Below, one piece after another: positions 27,063-36,668 of a DNA stretch of 64,000 bases (the first letter of the stretch is position 1; each line of letters opens with the position of its first letter). Source of the stretch: CAVPHV01 sp963821095 (GTDB taxonomy: Bacteria; Actinomycetota; Acidimicrobiia; Spongiisociales; UBA5794); contig CAWGCJ010000023.1 of assembly GCA_963821095.1 (NCBI GenBank), positions 124,001 through 188,000 of the forward strand, written 5' to 3'. The notes beneath the pieces were generated by a model that saw nothing but the letters and a program-made list of their open reading frames with translations, searched no databases and was not told the origin of the DNA. The position numbers and the translations under genes are program-made.

Positions 27063-28050
27063 GGATCAGAGCCGACCGAGACCCGCGGGGTATCACACCC
27101 CGGTCATGACCGCAGAAGTGGTGGAGGCATTCTCCCCGCTGGAACGTGGTCTGATCGTCGACGCCACCTTCGGTGGGGGCGGGCACACCAGGGCGCTGCT
27201 TGCCGCATCGCCCGACCGCAGCGTCCTGGCACTCGACCGGGATCCCGACGCGGCGCAACAGGTCCCGGACGATCCTCGGATCCGCTTCGTGGCCGCCAAT
27301 TTCGCGAACCTGGACCAGGTCCTGCGTTCGGAGGTCCCGGGAGGACCTCCAGATGAACATGGTTCGGACAATCTGGACCGCCGCGATGTGGCTGGAGTGC
27401 TATTCGACCTTGGCGTTTCGTCCCACCAGCTGGATGAGCCTTCGCGTGGCTTCTCGTATCACCGGGCGGGCCCGCTCGACATGCGAATGGACACCGGAGC
27501 CGAACTTGCTGCTGCCGACATCGTCAACACCTGGCCTGCCGATGACCTCGCCCGCATCTTCCGCCGCTACGGCGAGGAACGTTTTGCCCGCAGAATCGCC
27601 GAACGGATCGTGGCGCGCCGCCCGCTCACCACAACGGATGAGCTCGCCACCGTCATCGCTGAGGCGGTCCCTGCAGCTGCTCGCCGCAAACGCCATCCGG
27701 CGCGGCGGGTCTTCCAAGCCATCAGAATCGCCGTCAACGCCGAGCTCTCCGCGCTGGAGCAAGCTCTCGATGGCGCGATCGGATGGGTGCGACCCGAAGG
27801 GAGAGTCGTGGTGATCTCGTATCACTCGCTCGAGGATCGCATCGTCAAGAGGCGTTTTGCCGCCGGAGCCTCCGGTTGTGAGTGCCCCCCTGACTTCCCC
27901 GTGTGCATCTGCGGGCGAGTACCTCAGTTGAGGCTGCTCGCCCGCAAAGGTTTCCGCCCAAGTGAGGCCGAGGTGGCCGCGAACCCGCGAGCCCGCAGCG
28001 CCGTCATGAGGGTCGCAGAGAAGGTGGCCGCATCGGAGGTGACCCCATGA
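27061..28050 (+). CDS. rsmH: 16S rRNA m4C1402 N4-methyltransferase RsmH
   Basis: A 329-residue RsmH (MraW). It methylates N4 of C1402 in 16S rRNA using S-adenosylmethionine, tuning decoding at the P site. The opening YHTPVMTAEVVEAFSP, the SAM motif IVDATFGGGGHTRAL, VLALDRDPDA, the LFDLGVSSHQLDEPSRGFSY block and VISYHSLEDRIVKRRF are all present. The start is the ATG at 27061, which sits in the 3' arm of a 17-bp hairpin; an upstream ATG in frame falls in the hairpin loop and has no family similarity. Its TGA overlaps the ftsL ATG. Confidence 0.96.
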   Translation: MDQSRPRPAGYHTPVMTAEVVEAFSPLERGLIVDATFGGGGHTRALLAASPDRSVLALDRDPDAAQQVPDDPRIRFVAANFANLDQVLRSEVPGGPPDEHGSDNLDRRDVAGVLFDLGVSSHQLDEPSRGFSYHRAGPLDMRMDTGAELAAADIVNTWPADDLARIFRRYGEERFARRIAERIVARRPLTTTDELATVIAEAVPAAARRKRHPARRVFQAIRIAVNAELSALEQALDGAIGWVRPEGRVVVISYHSLEDRIVKRRFAAGASGCECPPDFPVCICGRVPQLRLLARKGFRPSEAEVAANPRARSAVMRVAEKVAASEVTP

Positions 28051-28448
28051 CCGCTCGCAGCGCTTCGCGGGTTCAACGCCGATCGTTCGGCATGATCGAT
28101 GGCGAGGACCGCCAGCGGCCTCGGGTACGGCCGTGGATTGCCTTCATCCTCGCCGTGATCGTGGCCTTCTTCGCCATGATCTACTCCCGCACGTCCCTCG
28201 ATCGATCGGCCTTCGACCTCACCGAGATCGAAGCGCAGATCGCTGAAGAGGAAGCCCGCCATTGGGACCTTCGCGTCGAGGTGGCCCGGTTGCAGAACCC
28301 GGAGCGCATCGCCGAGAAGGCCGAGAGCATGGGGATGGTTTTCCCCGCGCAGCGGGTAGCGCTCGAGGTGCCGGGAGTCGACGACGAGGGGCTCGATCCC
28401 GAATATCGCTGGGCACAGTTGAAAGCTCTCCTGAGCGCGCAGCCGTGA
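28047..28448 (+). CDS. ftsL: cell division protein FtsL-like
   Basis: A 133-residue bitopic protein. A basic cytoplasmic N-terminus of about 33 residues (SRVQRRSFG) is followed by one membrane segment (IAFILAVIVAFFAMIYSR) and a periplasmic-side coiled coil (EIEAQIAEEEARHWDLRVEV) ending in the typical septum-initiator segment PERIAEKAESMGMVFP. FtsL, with FtsQ and FtsB, forms the complex that recruits and activates FtsW and FtsI. Position between rsmH and ftsI is diagnostic because the sequence itself is weakly conserved. The ATG overlaps the rsmH stop. Confidence 0.85.
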   Translation: MTARSASRVQRRSFGMIDGEDRQRPRVRPWIAFILAVIVAFFAMIYSRTSLDRSAFDLTEIEAQIAEEEARHWDLRVEVARLQNPERIAEKAESMGMVFPAQRVALEVPGVDDEGLDPEYRWAQLKALLSAQP

Positions 28449-28607
28449 TGGCTGCTTTCGCCGGGTTCACTGTGTCGACGTACCCGCCAGGGGTCAGGCG
28501 CCGAGCGTTGAGTGCAAGACCGACATCCCAAGGAGGGGTTGAGGTGGAACGGCCGATCGCTGGCGGCCAGAGAGGTCACGACTTCTCGGTCTCCAGGGAG
28601 CCATAGC

Positions 28608-30359
28608 GTGGCGCGCCCCAAGTGGCGCGTTCCGGACGTCCGGCTTGCCATGGTCGGGGCGGTCTTTGTCGTCGCCTGGGTTGGCGTCGGATTTCGGCTG
28701 GTCGACGTTCAGGGCTTCCACTCCGATGATTACGCGGCACGCGGCTTCGATCAACGTGTCAAACACGAAGAGCTCCCAGCAGCCCGGGGCACGATCTTCG
28801 ACCGTGACGGCGCGGAGCTGGCGGTCACCGTTGATGCTGTCACCATCACGGTCGATCCGAGCCTGATCGTGGAGCCCGCCGTCGTGGCTCGCCTCCTTGC
28901 CCCGAAGGTGGGCGTGGATGAAGCGGTACTCGAAGAACGGTTTAGCCGCGATGCTCGATTCGCCTATGTGGCGCGCCGGCTGGATCGCAACACCGCAGAT
29001 GAGATCGAGCAGCTGCTCACCGACCTCGACCTCGATGGCTTCTACTTCGACACCGAACCGCACCGCGTCTACCCGGCTGGGCCGCTGGCCGCCCAGGTCC
29101 TCGGGTTCGTTCGCGACGACGACGGCGTCGGTCTTGAAGGCGTCGAGTACCAGTACAACGACATCTTGCTCGGCACCGCCGGCAGCCAGATCGTTGAACG
29201 TGACCCGGGGGGTCGTCCGATTCCCCAGGGTCAGTACCTCGTTCAGCCGCCCGAGCACGGGGTGAGCCTGGTGACCACCCTGGATCGGGAGATCCAGTAC
29301 GCCGCCGAACAGGCGCTGCTCGCTGCGGTCGAGAGCACCGATGCCGTTGGCGCCACCGCCATCGTGCTGGAGGTGAAGACGGGCGAGATCCTGGCGATGG
29401 CGACCGTACCCACCTACGACCTCAACGATCGGACCGGCGTCGACGCTGCCCTGTTCCGCAACCGCGCCGTGTCTGATATGTATGAGCCGGGGTCGACGGC
29501 CAAGGTCGTGACCATCGCCGCCGCTCTCGAGGAGGGCATGGTTGAGACCTCGACGACCGTGACCGTCCCTGCCGAGTATGTGATCGAGCTCGAGACCGAA
29601 CCGAAGGTCTACACGGACGTCGGCCGCACCTACGAAGAGGACATGACCGTTGCCGAGATCGTCTCGCGGTCATCCAACATCGGCACCATCCTCATCCAGA
29701 ACATGATCGGCAACGACGTTCACTACCGCTACCTCGCTGCCTTTGGGCTGGGCCAGTTGTCGTCGGGGAGTTTCCCTGGCGAGGCAACTGGAACCCTGCG
29801 GCCCGCGGCGGATTGGTGCGACACCACCTGCGGCCCCAACACCGCCATCGGCTACCGGGTCGACGTGACTCCACTGCAGATGGCGGCGGTGTTCGCCACG
29901 ATCGCCAACAATGGCGTGTGGGTCGAACCGCACATCGTGCACGAGGTGATCAACCCCGACCTGAGCCGGGAACGGTACGAACCCGTCAGGCGCCCCGTGT
30001 TGTCGGAGCACACCGCCCGCATCATGCAGCGTCTGCTCCAAGGTGTCGTCGAGTCATCGCGCGGCACCGGCCGACGCGCTGCAGTCGAGGGGTACACGGT
30101 GGGCGGCAAGACCGGCACGACGGAGAAGTATCTGCAGGAGTTGCAGGGCTACAGCGAGGACGATCGTATCGCCAGCTTCATCGGCTTGGCTCCGGTCTCG
30201 GATCCCCAGATTGTCGTCGCCGTGGTGCTCGACTCCCCGCACGGACTCAACGAGAACGGTGACGAGCTCTACTTCGGAGGTGTCTCGGCCGCGCCCGTGT
30301 TCGCCGAGATTGCCGAAGCCGCCCTGCACCAATTGGGGGTGGCCCCTGATGCCCGCTGA
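28608..30359 (+). CDS. ftsI: peptidoglycan transpeptidase FtsI (PBP3 / class B PBP)
   Basis: The septal class B penicillin-binding protein, 583 residues from the GTG at 28608. That start follows GGGAG at a good distance and places ARPKWRVPDVRL directly before the membrane anchor (AMVGAVFVVAWVGVGFRLVD). In-frame GTG and TTG codons at 28512 and 28539 would add up to 32 residues. The dimerisation domain includes AARGTIFDRDGAELAVTVDA. The transpeptidase has all three active-site motifs: STAK with the nucleophilic serine (residue 296), SSN in VSRSSNIGT, and KTG near residue 500 (VGGKTGTTEKY). It crosslinks septal peptidoglycan with FtsW. The gene overlaps murE by 11 bases. Confidence 0.95.
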   Translation: MARPKWRVPDVRLAMVGAVFVVAWVGVGFRLVDVQGFHSDDYAARGFDQRVKHEELPAARGTIFDRDGAELAVTVDAVTITVDPSLIVEPAVVARLLAPKVGVDEAVLEERFSRDARFAYVARRLDRNTADEIEQLLTDLDLDGFYFDTEPHRVYPAGPLAAQVLGFVRDDDGVGLEGVEYQYNDILLGTAGSQIVERDPGGRPIPQGQYLVQPPEHGVSLVTTLDREIQYAAEQALLAAVESTDAVGATAIVLEVKTGEILAMATVPTYDLNDRTGVDAALFRNRAVSDMYEPGSTAKVVTIAAALEEGMVETSTTVTVPAEYVIELETEPKVYTDVGRTYEEDMTVAEIVSRSSNIGTILIQNMIGNDVHYRYLAAFGLGQLSSGSFPGEATGTLRPAADWCDTTCGPNTAIGYRVDVTPLQMAAVFATIANNGVWVEPHIVHEVINPDLSRERYEPVRRPVLSEHTARIMQRLLQGVVESSRGTGRRAAVEGYTVGGKTGTTEKYLQELQGYSEDDRIASFIGLAPVSDPQIVVAVVLDSPHGLNENGDELYFGGVSAAPVFAEIAEAALHQLGVAPDAR

Positions 30360-31818
30360 TGTGACCGTTGCGGATGTGGCGGCCGCCCTCGGGGTGGCCC
30401 ACACCGGTCCAAATCCCATCGTGCGGGACGTGCACCACAACTCGGCGGCGGTTGAACCGGAAACCCTGTTCGTCGCCGTGCGTGGCGTGACTCGGGACGG
30501 CCACGAGTTCATCGACGCCGCCATCGCCAACGGTGCGGCTGCGCTGGTTGTCGAGGAGCCGGTCGATACCCACGTGGCGCAACTCGTGGTCTCAGACGCT
30601 CGCGCCACGCTCGGCATCGCCGCCGCCACGGTGCACGGGCACCCCGCAGACCAGATGGTCGTTGTTGGGGTGACCGGCACCAACGGGAAGACCACGGTGA
30701 CGCACATGATCGAAGCAATCGTCGCCGCAGCAGGTCGCGTTCCCGGGATCATCGGGACCATCGGCGCCAGGGTGGCGGGTGAACCCGTCAAGCTGGCCCG
30801 GACGACGCCGGAGGCAAGCGACCTGCAGCGGTTACTGGCCCAGATGGCCACGGCAGGCGTCGAAGTCGTCGCCCTCGAGGTGTCATCCCATGCGCTGGCG
30901 CTGCGGCGGGTTGCCGGGGTGTGCTTCGAGGTCGTTGCCTTCACCAACCTCTCCCAGGATCACCTCGACTTTCATTCCGACATGGAGGACTACTACCTCG
31001 CCAAGGCGGCTCTCTTCACCAAGGAGTGTTCCCATCACGCCGTAGTCTGGACCGACGACTCCTGGGGCACGCGCCTGGCGGGCGAAGCGCAGATCCCTGT
31101 CACGACCGTTGGGACCGCTGCCGATGTCACCGCCGCCGAGGTGGTTTCCCGCATCGAGGGCAGCAGCTTCACCATGGTCATCGGGAGCGAGCGGCACGAG
31201 GTGCACCTGCCGCTCCCCGGCCGCTTCAACATCGCCAACGCACTCATCGCGGCCGCCTGTGTCATCGCCAGCGGCATGACGCCCGCCGACGCGGCCCGCG
31301 GTCTCAGCCTCCTGCCTGCGGTGCCCGGGCGCTTCGAGCTCATGCCGATCGATGCGCCGTTCACTCTGATCATTGACTACGCCCACTCGCCCGACGCCGT
31401 AGATGCCGTCATCTCCGAGGTCCGCGCTCTCGATCCTGGACGCATCACTGCGGTCATCGGCGCCGGCGGTGACCGTGACCGCGACAAGCGGCCGCTGATG
31501 GGAGCGGCAGCCGCCCGTGGCGACCGCGTGATCCTGACCTCGGACAACCCGCGATCCGAGGATCCCGCGCAGATCGCTGCCGAGATTGCCGCCGGTGTCC
31601 CGCCGGGTAGCGACGTGGTCGTCGAACTAGACCGGCGCCGTGCCATCCATCTTGCGCTCGCCGGCGCTCGGCCTGGCGATGTGGTGTTGGTACTCGGCAA
31701 GGGTCACGAACCGGGCCAAGAATTTGCCAACGGGCAGATCGAGCCGTTCGACGACTCCGTCGTCGTGGTCGAGGAGTGGGACAGGATCGTCTCCACCGGC
31801 GAGGGGCAGTCAAGATGA
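30349..31818 (+). CDS. murE: UDP-MurNAc-tripeptide synthetase MurE (meso-DAP type)
   Basis: A 489-residue Mur ligase that adds the third stem-peptide residue. The ATP-binding motif GTNGKTT is at about residues 110-116, the central domain has SSHALALRRVAG and FTNLSQDHLDFH, and the C-terminal domain has IIDYAHSPDAV. The specificity motif DNPR (residues 399-402, in TSDNPRSEDP) is the one known for meso-diaminopimelate, so the organism probably has DAP-type peptidoglycan. The ATG at 30349 lies 11 bases inside the end of ftsI, and the stop overlaps the murF ATG. Confidence 0.96.
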   Translation: MPADVTVADVAAALGVAHTGPNPIVRDVHHNSAAVEPETLFVAVRGVTRDGHEFIDAAIANGAAALVVEEPVDTHVAQLVVSDARATLGIAAATVHGHPADQMVVVGVTGTNGKTTVTHMIEAIVAAAGRVPGIIGTIGARVAGEPVKLARTTPEASDLQRLLAQMATAGVEVVALEVSSHALALRRVAGVCFEVVAFTNLSQDHLDFHSDMEDYYLAKAALFTKECSHHAVVWTDDSWGTRLAGEAQIPVTTVGTAADVTAAEVVSRIEGSSFTMVIGSERHEVHLPLPGRFNIANALIAAACVIASGMTPADAARGLSLLPAVPGRFELMPIDAPFTLIIDYAHSPDAVDAVISEVRALDPGRITAVIGAGGDRDRDKRPLMGAAAARGDRVILTSDNPRSEDPAQIAAEIAAGVPPGSDVVVELDRRRAIHLALAGARPGDVVLVLGKGHEPGQEFANGQIEPFDDSVVVVEEWDRIVSTGEGQSR

Positions 31819-33153
31819 CGACGCACCTCGGATGGTCGCTGGCCGCAGTAGCGGCTGCGTGTGGAGGACAGCTGCACGGACCGGCCGATCTGGCAATCGG
31901 ACGCGTCGGCATCGACTCACGGAATGTGGAAGTCGGCGAGCTGTTCGTTGCCGTAGCCGGAGAGAGCTTCGATGGGCACGACTTCGCCGCCGACGCCATC
32001 GAGTCGGGGGCCGCTGCCGTTGTGGTCCAGGCCGCCGGTGGCGTAGACAGCGTGCCGAGAGTCGTTGTCACCGACACACTGGCTGCACTACGCGACCTGG
32101 CTGCGAAGCGACGGGCCGAACTCGCCGCACCGGTGGTTGCCATCACCGGGAGCAGCGGCAAGACCTCAACCAAGGACCTGTTGGCTGCGGCGCTGCCCGG
32201 AGCGTGGGCTTCGCCGCGTTCGTTCAACAACGAGGTCGGCGTGCCGCTCACGGTGCTGCAAACCCCCGACGACTGTCGCTACCTCGTCGTCGAGGTCGGC
32301 TCGCGGGGTGGGGCATATCGAGTGGCTGATGCCGGCGGTTCGACCCAACGTTGCGGTGATCACCAATCTCGGCGTCGTGCACCTCGAGACGTTCGGCACC
32401 GAGGAGCGGCTCGCCGACGCCAAGTGGGAGTTGGCTGCCGGGCTCGAGACCGATGGTACGGCCGTGCTTCCCGCCGGAGAACCTCGCCTCGCTCGTCCCC
32501 ACGACGGCCCAATCATCACGTTTGGGGGAGAAGCCGGCGCCGACGTGAGGTACACCGACGTCGTGCTCGACGGCTCAGGCCGGCCCACCTTCATGCTCCA
32601 CACCCCGCAAGGGACCCGGTCGGTGCAACTGGGCATGGCCGGGCATCACCAAGCTGCCAATGCTTCGGCTGCGGTAGCCGCCGGGCTGGCCCTGGGGGTC
32701 GACCTCGACACCCTGGTGGCCGGACTCGAACGGGCCGCAGGGTCGCCGTGGCGGATGGAAATCCACCGCGGCAGCCTCACCGTCGTCAACGATGCCTACA
32801 ACGCCAACCCCGACTCGGTGGAGGCTGCGTTGCGGACGGTTGCCGAGCTGCCCGGCAGGCACATCGCCGTGCTCGGTCGGATGGCAGAACTGGGCCCGGT
32901 CGAAGCGGCCGAACACGTTCGCATCGGGGAACTCGCCGCCCAACTGGGGTACGCCGCCGTTGTCGTGGTGGGTGACGATGCCGGAATCGCTGCGGGCTCG
33001 GGCCGTTTGGCCCGACCGGTGCCCGACGCCGCAACGGCAAGCGCAGTGCTGCGTGAGTATCTGCGAGATGGCGATGTTGTGCTGGTGAAGGCATCGCGCG
33101 CCGTCGGTTTGGAGACATTGGCGCTGGGGCTGGTCGAGGAGTACGCGCCGTGA
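31815..33153 (+). CDS. murF: UDP-MurNAc-tripeptide:D-Ala-D-Ala ligase MurF (one frame break)
   Basis: MurF adds D-Ala-D-Ala to complete the UDP-MurNAc-pentapeptide. The first part has DSRNVEVGELFVAVAGESFD, the ATP motif ITGSSGKTSTKDL and the family block PRSFNNEVGVPLTVLQ. Near 32305 the frame changes: LVVEVGSR is in one frame and VGHIEWLMPAVRPNVAVITN in the next, where the family has GARGxGHI. Loss of a CG dinucleotide from a CGCGGGG tract, or one extra base, would explain it. After the break the central and C-terminal domains are intact (NDAYNANPDSVEAALRTVAE). MurF is essential and no second copy is visible, so a sequence error is more likely than inactivation. Start and stop overlap the neighbours. 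Confidence 0.93.
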
Positions 33154-34208
33154 TTTCTCTGTTGTTCGCTGCCGGCATTGCCTTCGTCGTCACGATCTTT
33201 GGCACCCCCATCGCGATCAGGGTGCTGCGCAAGCGCGGCATCGGCCAGTTCATTCAGGAAGAACTCGAAGGCCACATGCACAAGCGGGGAACGCCGACGA
33301 TGGGCGGTGTCGTGATGCTGGTTGCGGTTCCGCTTGCCTACGCCCTTGCTCACCTCAGGCTGTGGACGTCGGGCGAAGGCTTGGACTTTCGGGTCCTTCC
33401 TTTCGAGCCCCAGGGTTGGCTGGCGTTGTTCGCCTTCCTCGGAATGGGAGCCATCGGGATTGCCGACGACTTCACCAAGTACGCCAGGAAGCGCAACCTC
33501 GGTCTGTCGAAGCGGTGGAAGTTTCTCGGCCAACTTGCCATCGCCGGTCTTTTCGCCTGGGGCGCAGAGGCTGCCGGGGTCAGCACCGAGCTCTCGTTTA
33601 CTCGCGATGTCGGATGGGACCTTGGTCCGTGGCTCTACGCGGTCCTGGTTCTTCTGATGCTGACGGCGACGGCCAACGCGGTGAACCTGACCGACGGGCT
33701 CGACGGTTTGGTTGCCGGCTCGGGCGCCCTGGTGTTCGGCGCCTATATGCTCGTTGCCTTCTGGCAGTTCCGTAACTTCGACTTCTATGGCGTCGATGGG
33801 GCGCTCGACCTTGCGATGGTTGCCGCCGCTTTGGCAGGTACGGTCGGCGGGTTTCTGTGGTGGAACGCGGCGCCGGCGAAGATCATCATGGGCGACACTG
33901 GGTCGCAGGCGCTGGGTGGCGGGCTGGCGGCGCTCGCCCTTCTCACCAGCACCCAGATGCTGCTGATCGTGCTCGGCGGGCTCTATGTGCTGATCACCAT
34001 GTCGGTCATTCTCCAGGTCTTCTCGTTTCGGGTGTTCGGCAAACGCATCTTCCGGATGGCGCCGCTGCACCACCACTTCGAACTCGCCGGATGGCCGGAG
34101 ACAACGGTGATCATTCGGTTCTGGATCATCAGCGGCATCATGGTCGCCGTCGGCGTCGGCATCTTCTACGGCGACTGGGCAGTTGCCAGTGAGGGGGTGC
34201 TGCCGTGA
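33150..34208 (+). CDS. mraY: phospho-MurNAc-pentapeptide transferase MraY
   Basis: A 352-residue, ten-helix membrane enzyme that transfers phospho-MurNAc-pentapeptide to undecaprenyl phosphate, making lipid I at the inner face of the membrane. The signature HMHKRGTPTMGGV, the aspartate pair in GIADDFTKYARKRNLGLS, NLTDGLDGL, and IIMGDTGSQALGG are present, as is the C-terminal APLHHHFELAGW loop. GTG start overlapping the murF stop (GTGA); its own stop overlaps the murD GTG. Confidence 0.97.
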   Translation: MISLLFAAGIAFVVTIFGTPIAIRVLRKRGIGQFIQEELEGHMHKRGTPTMGGVVMLVAVPLAYALAHLRLWTSGEGLDFRVLPFEPQGWLALFAFLGMGAIGIADDFTKYARKRNLGLSKRWKFLGQLAIAGLFAWGAEAAGVSTELSFTRDVGWDLGPWLYAVLVLLMLTATANAVNLTDGLDGLVAGSGALVFGAYMLVAFWQFRNFDFYGVDGALDLAMVAAALAGTVGGFLWWNAAPAKIIMGDTGSQALGGGLAALALLTSTQMLLIVLGGLYVLITMSVILQVFSFRVFGKRIFRMAPLHHHFELAGWPETTVIIRFWIISGIMVAVGVGIFYGDWAVASEGVLP

Positions 34209-35497
34209 ACGTGCTCATCCTCGGTGCCGCCGTCAGCGGTACCGCCGCCGCTCACCTGGCCCGGCGCCTCGGCCTCGGCGTCGAGATCTACGACCAGCAG
34301 GCAGCTGCACTCGGCTCACTACAGGCCGAAGGTTTTGTTCTCCATTCGGGGCCGTGGACTCCGCATCTGCTCGAAGACGTCGATCTTGTTGTCACCAGTC
34401 CCGGGATTCCGGAGGCGGCCGCCCCGATCGTCGACACCCTTGCCGCCGGGATTCCTCTGTGGAGCGAGATGGAGTTTGCGGCTCGGCACATCGACGCTCC
34501 CTACCTCGCCGTGACGGGCACCAATGGCAAGACCACCGTCGTAGAGGCGACCGCCGCCATGCTCGAGCACGCCGGGGTCAAGGTCTGTGCCGCCGGCAAC
34601 ATCGGGACCGCGTTGTCGTCCGTCGTCGGTGAACCATGGGATGTGGTGGTGGTCGAGGCGTCGAGCTTCCAGCTGCGGTTCACCGACACCTTTCGCCCCG
34701 TCGCCGCGGCACTGCTCAACGTCGCTCCAGATCACCTCGACTGGCATGGGACCGAAGACGCCTATGCCGCCGCCAAAGCCCGCATCTACGCCAATCAAAC
34801 CCCTCAGGACATCCTGGTGTTCGATGCCGACGACCCCGGTGCCGTCGCCGCCGTGGCCGGGGCCACTTCGACGCTCACCCCGGTTTCGGGTCGGCGGCTT
34901 CCGGATGGAGGCAGCGGGGTCGACGGTGACCTTGTGGTCATCGGCGAAATGGAGCTGCCGCGGCCAAACCTCGATGAGTCCTTTCTGGTCGACCTTGTCG
35001 CCGCGGGGACCTTGGCCCGCCACGTCGGTGCCGACCGGGTGAGTGTCGCAACCGTGATGGCGACCTTCGAGCCCGGTCCGCATCGCCGTACGGTGGTGGG
35101 AGTATGGGACGGCGTCACCTGGGTCGATGACTCCAAGGCAACCAACCCGCACGCCGCGGTCGCCGCCGCCTCGGCCTATCGCGACGTTGTGCTCATCGCC
35201 GGGGGAAGAAACAAGGGTCTCGATCTCGCTCCGCTCGCTGCCGTGCCATCGGTGCGGCACATCATCGCGCTCGGCGAAGCCGCCGGTGACCTTGCGACCG
35301 CGGCTCCGGGGCGGGTGACGCTGGTGGACACGATGGATGCAGCCGTGGTGGCTGCGGACCGAATGGCAACACCGGGGACCACTGTGCTGCTCGCCCCCGG
35401 GTGCGCCAGCTTCGACATGTATCGCTCATACGGCGAGCGCGGAGAGCAATTCCGCCGCCTCGTCGTCGACCACAAGGGAGGGGATGATGGCAAGTAG
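34205..35497 (+). CDS. murD: UDP-MurNAc-alanine:D-glutamate ligase MurD
   Basis: A 430-residue Mur ligase that adds D-glutamate to UDP-MurNAc-L-alanine. The N-terminal Rossmann domain opens VLILGAAVSGTAAAHLARR with VVTSPGIPEAA. The ATPase motif is VTGTNGKTTVVEA (about residue 104), followed by GNIGTAL, VVEASSFQLRF and NVAPDHLDWHGT. The C-terminal domain has WVDDSKATNPHA, AGGRNKGLDLAPL and LLAPGCASFDMYRSYGERGE. GTG start overlapping the mraY stop; the end overlaps ftsW by 11 bases. Confidence 0.97.
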   Translation: MNVLILGAAVSGTAAAHLARRLGLGVEIYDQQAAALGSLQAEGFVLHSGPWTPHLLEDVDLVVTSPGIPEAAAPIVDTLAAGIPLWSEMEFAARHIDAPYLAVTGTNGKTTVVEATAAMLEHAGVKVCAAGNIGTALSSVVGEPWDVVVVEASSFQLRFTDTFRPVAAALLNVAPDHLDWHGTEDAYAAAKARIYANQTPQDILVFDADDPGAVAAVAGATSTLTPVSGRRLPDGGSGVDGDLVVIGEMELPRPNLDESFLVDLVAAGTLARHVGADRVSVATVMATFEPGPHRRTVVGVWDGVTWVDDSKATNPHAAVAAASAYRDVVLIAGGRNKGLDLAPLAAVPSVRHIIALGEAAGDLATAAPGRVTLVDTMDAAVVAADRMATPGTTVLLAPGCASFDMYRSYGERGEQFRRLVVDHKGGDDGK

Positions 35498-36668
35498 GGT
35501 CACGCCCATCACCCGGGCTCGCTCATTCGGACGCGTGGCGATTACCCGCAGCGCCAACGAGCGGACCGCAGTACTGCTGATGGTCCCCGTGGCCATGCTC
35601 CTCATCATCGGCCTCGGCGCTCTGATGTCGGCCTCTTCAGTCGTTGCGATTCGCGAGACCGGCGACAAGCTGTACTACTTCAAACGTCAGATCATCTGGA
35701 TCGCCCTCGGTCTCGGCGCCTTCCTGATCGCGGTGCGGGTTCCCTATCGCTGGTATGCACGCCTCGCCGCCGGGCTCCTCTTTGTGGCGATCGCCGGGTT
35801 GGTCGCCACCCTGTTCGTGGGCTCCGTCCGCGGCGGGGCGAGGCGGTGGATCGACGTTGGCCCCCTCAGCCTCCAGGTCAGCGAATTCGCCAAGTTCGCG
35901 GTGATCGTTTACCTGGCTCAGGCGCTGTCACGCAAGGAGGCGTACCTTCACAAGTTCGGTCACGTGTTTTGGCCGGTGGCCACCTCGCTGGGGATCGTCG
36001 GCGTGCTACTGCTGGCGCAACCGGATCTTGGTACGACGCTGCTGATCGCCGCCGCTGCGTTTGCCGTTCTATTCGCTTCGGCGGCTCCGATGCGTCATGT
36101 GATCTCGTTGGCGGCCATGGGCGGGATCGGGGCCATCGCCCTTGCCTACATCCAGCCCTACCGCTGGGAGCGGGTGACCTCGTTCTTGAATCCTGAAGCC
36201 GATCCCCTTGGCTCGGGGCTGCAATCGATTCAGAGCTTGGTGGCGCTGGGGACGGGAAGTTGGTTCGGTGTCGGACTGGGGGCTTCCCGAGCCCGGTGGT
36301 CGTTCCTGCCAAACGCCCACACCGACTTCATCTTCTCGATCATCGGCGAAGAGACCGGCCTGGCCGGGTCCATGGCGGTTGTTGCCCTCTTTGTCATGTT
36401 TGCGTTCGTCGGCACCAAGCTGGCGATGAATGCGCCCGACCGTTTCGGCCGTCTTCTAGCGATCGGAATCGTGGCTTGGCTCTCGGCCCAGGCGCTCGTC
36501 AACATTGGGGGCGTGGTCAGGGTGCTTCCTATCACAGGCGTCCCTCTGCCGTTCGTGTCGAGTGGCGGCAGCGCCATGATCGTGAACCTGGCTGTCATCG
36601 GAGTGCTCGTCAACATCGCCAGGACGACCCGTACCACGGAAGCACCATCCGGGAGCCGGCGCACATGA
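35487..36668 (+). CDS. ftsW: septal peptidoglycan polymerase FtsW (SEDS)
   Basis: A 393-residue SEDS-family glycosyltransferase with about ten membrane segments. It polymerises lipid II into glycan strands at the septum, paired with FtsI. Family residues include LMSASSV, GGARRWIDVGPLSLQVSEFA (with the catalytic-site region), LLLAQPDLGTTLLI, PNAHTDFIFSIIGEETGL and GVPLPFVSSGGSAM. Two adjacent ATGs (35484, 35487) are possible; the second gives a better distance to the GGAGG site. A cytoplasmic N-terminus of about 25 residues is basic. The start lies inside the end of murD and the stop overlaps murG. Confidence 0.96.
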   Translation: MASRVTPITRARSFGRVAITRSANERTAVLLMVPVAMLLIIGLGALMSASSVVAIRETGDKLYYFKRQIIWIALGLGAFLIAVRVPYRWYARLAAGLLFVAIAGLVATLFVGSVRGGARRWIDVGPLSLQVSEFAKFAVIVYLAQALSRKEAYLHKFGHVFWPVATSLGIVGVLLLAQPDLGTTLLIAAAAFAVLFASAAPMRHVISLAAMGGIGAIALAYIQPYRWERVTSFLNPEADPLGSGLQSIQSLVALGTGSWFGVGLGASRARWSFLPNAHTDFIFSIIGEETGLAGSMAVVALFVMFAFVGTKLAMNAPDRFGRLLAIGIVAWLSAQALVNIGGVVRVLPITGVPLPFVSSGGSAMIVNLAVIGVLVNIARTTRTTEAPSGSRRT

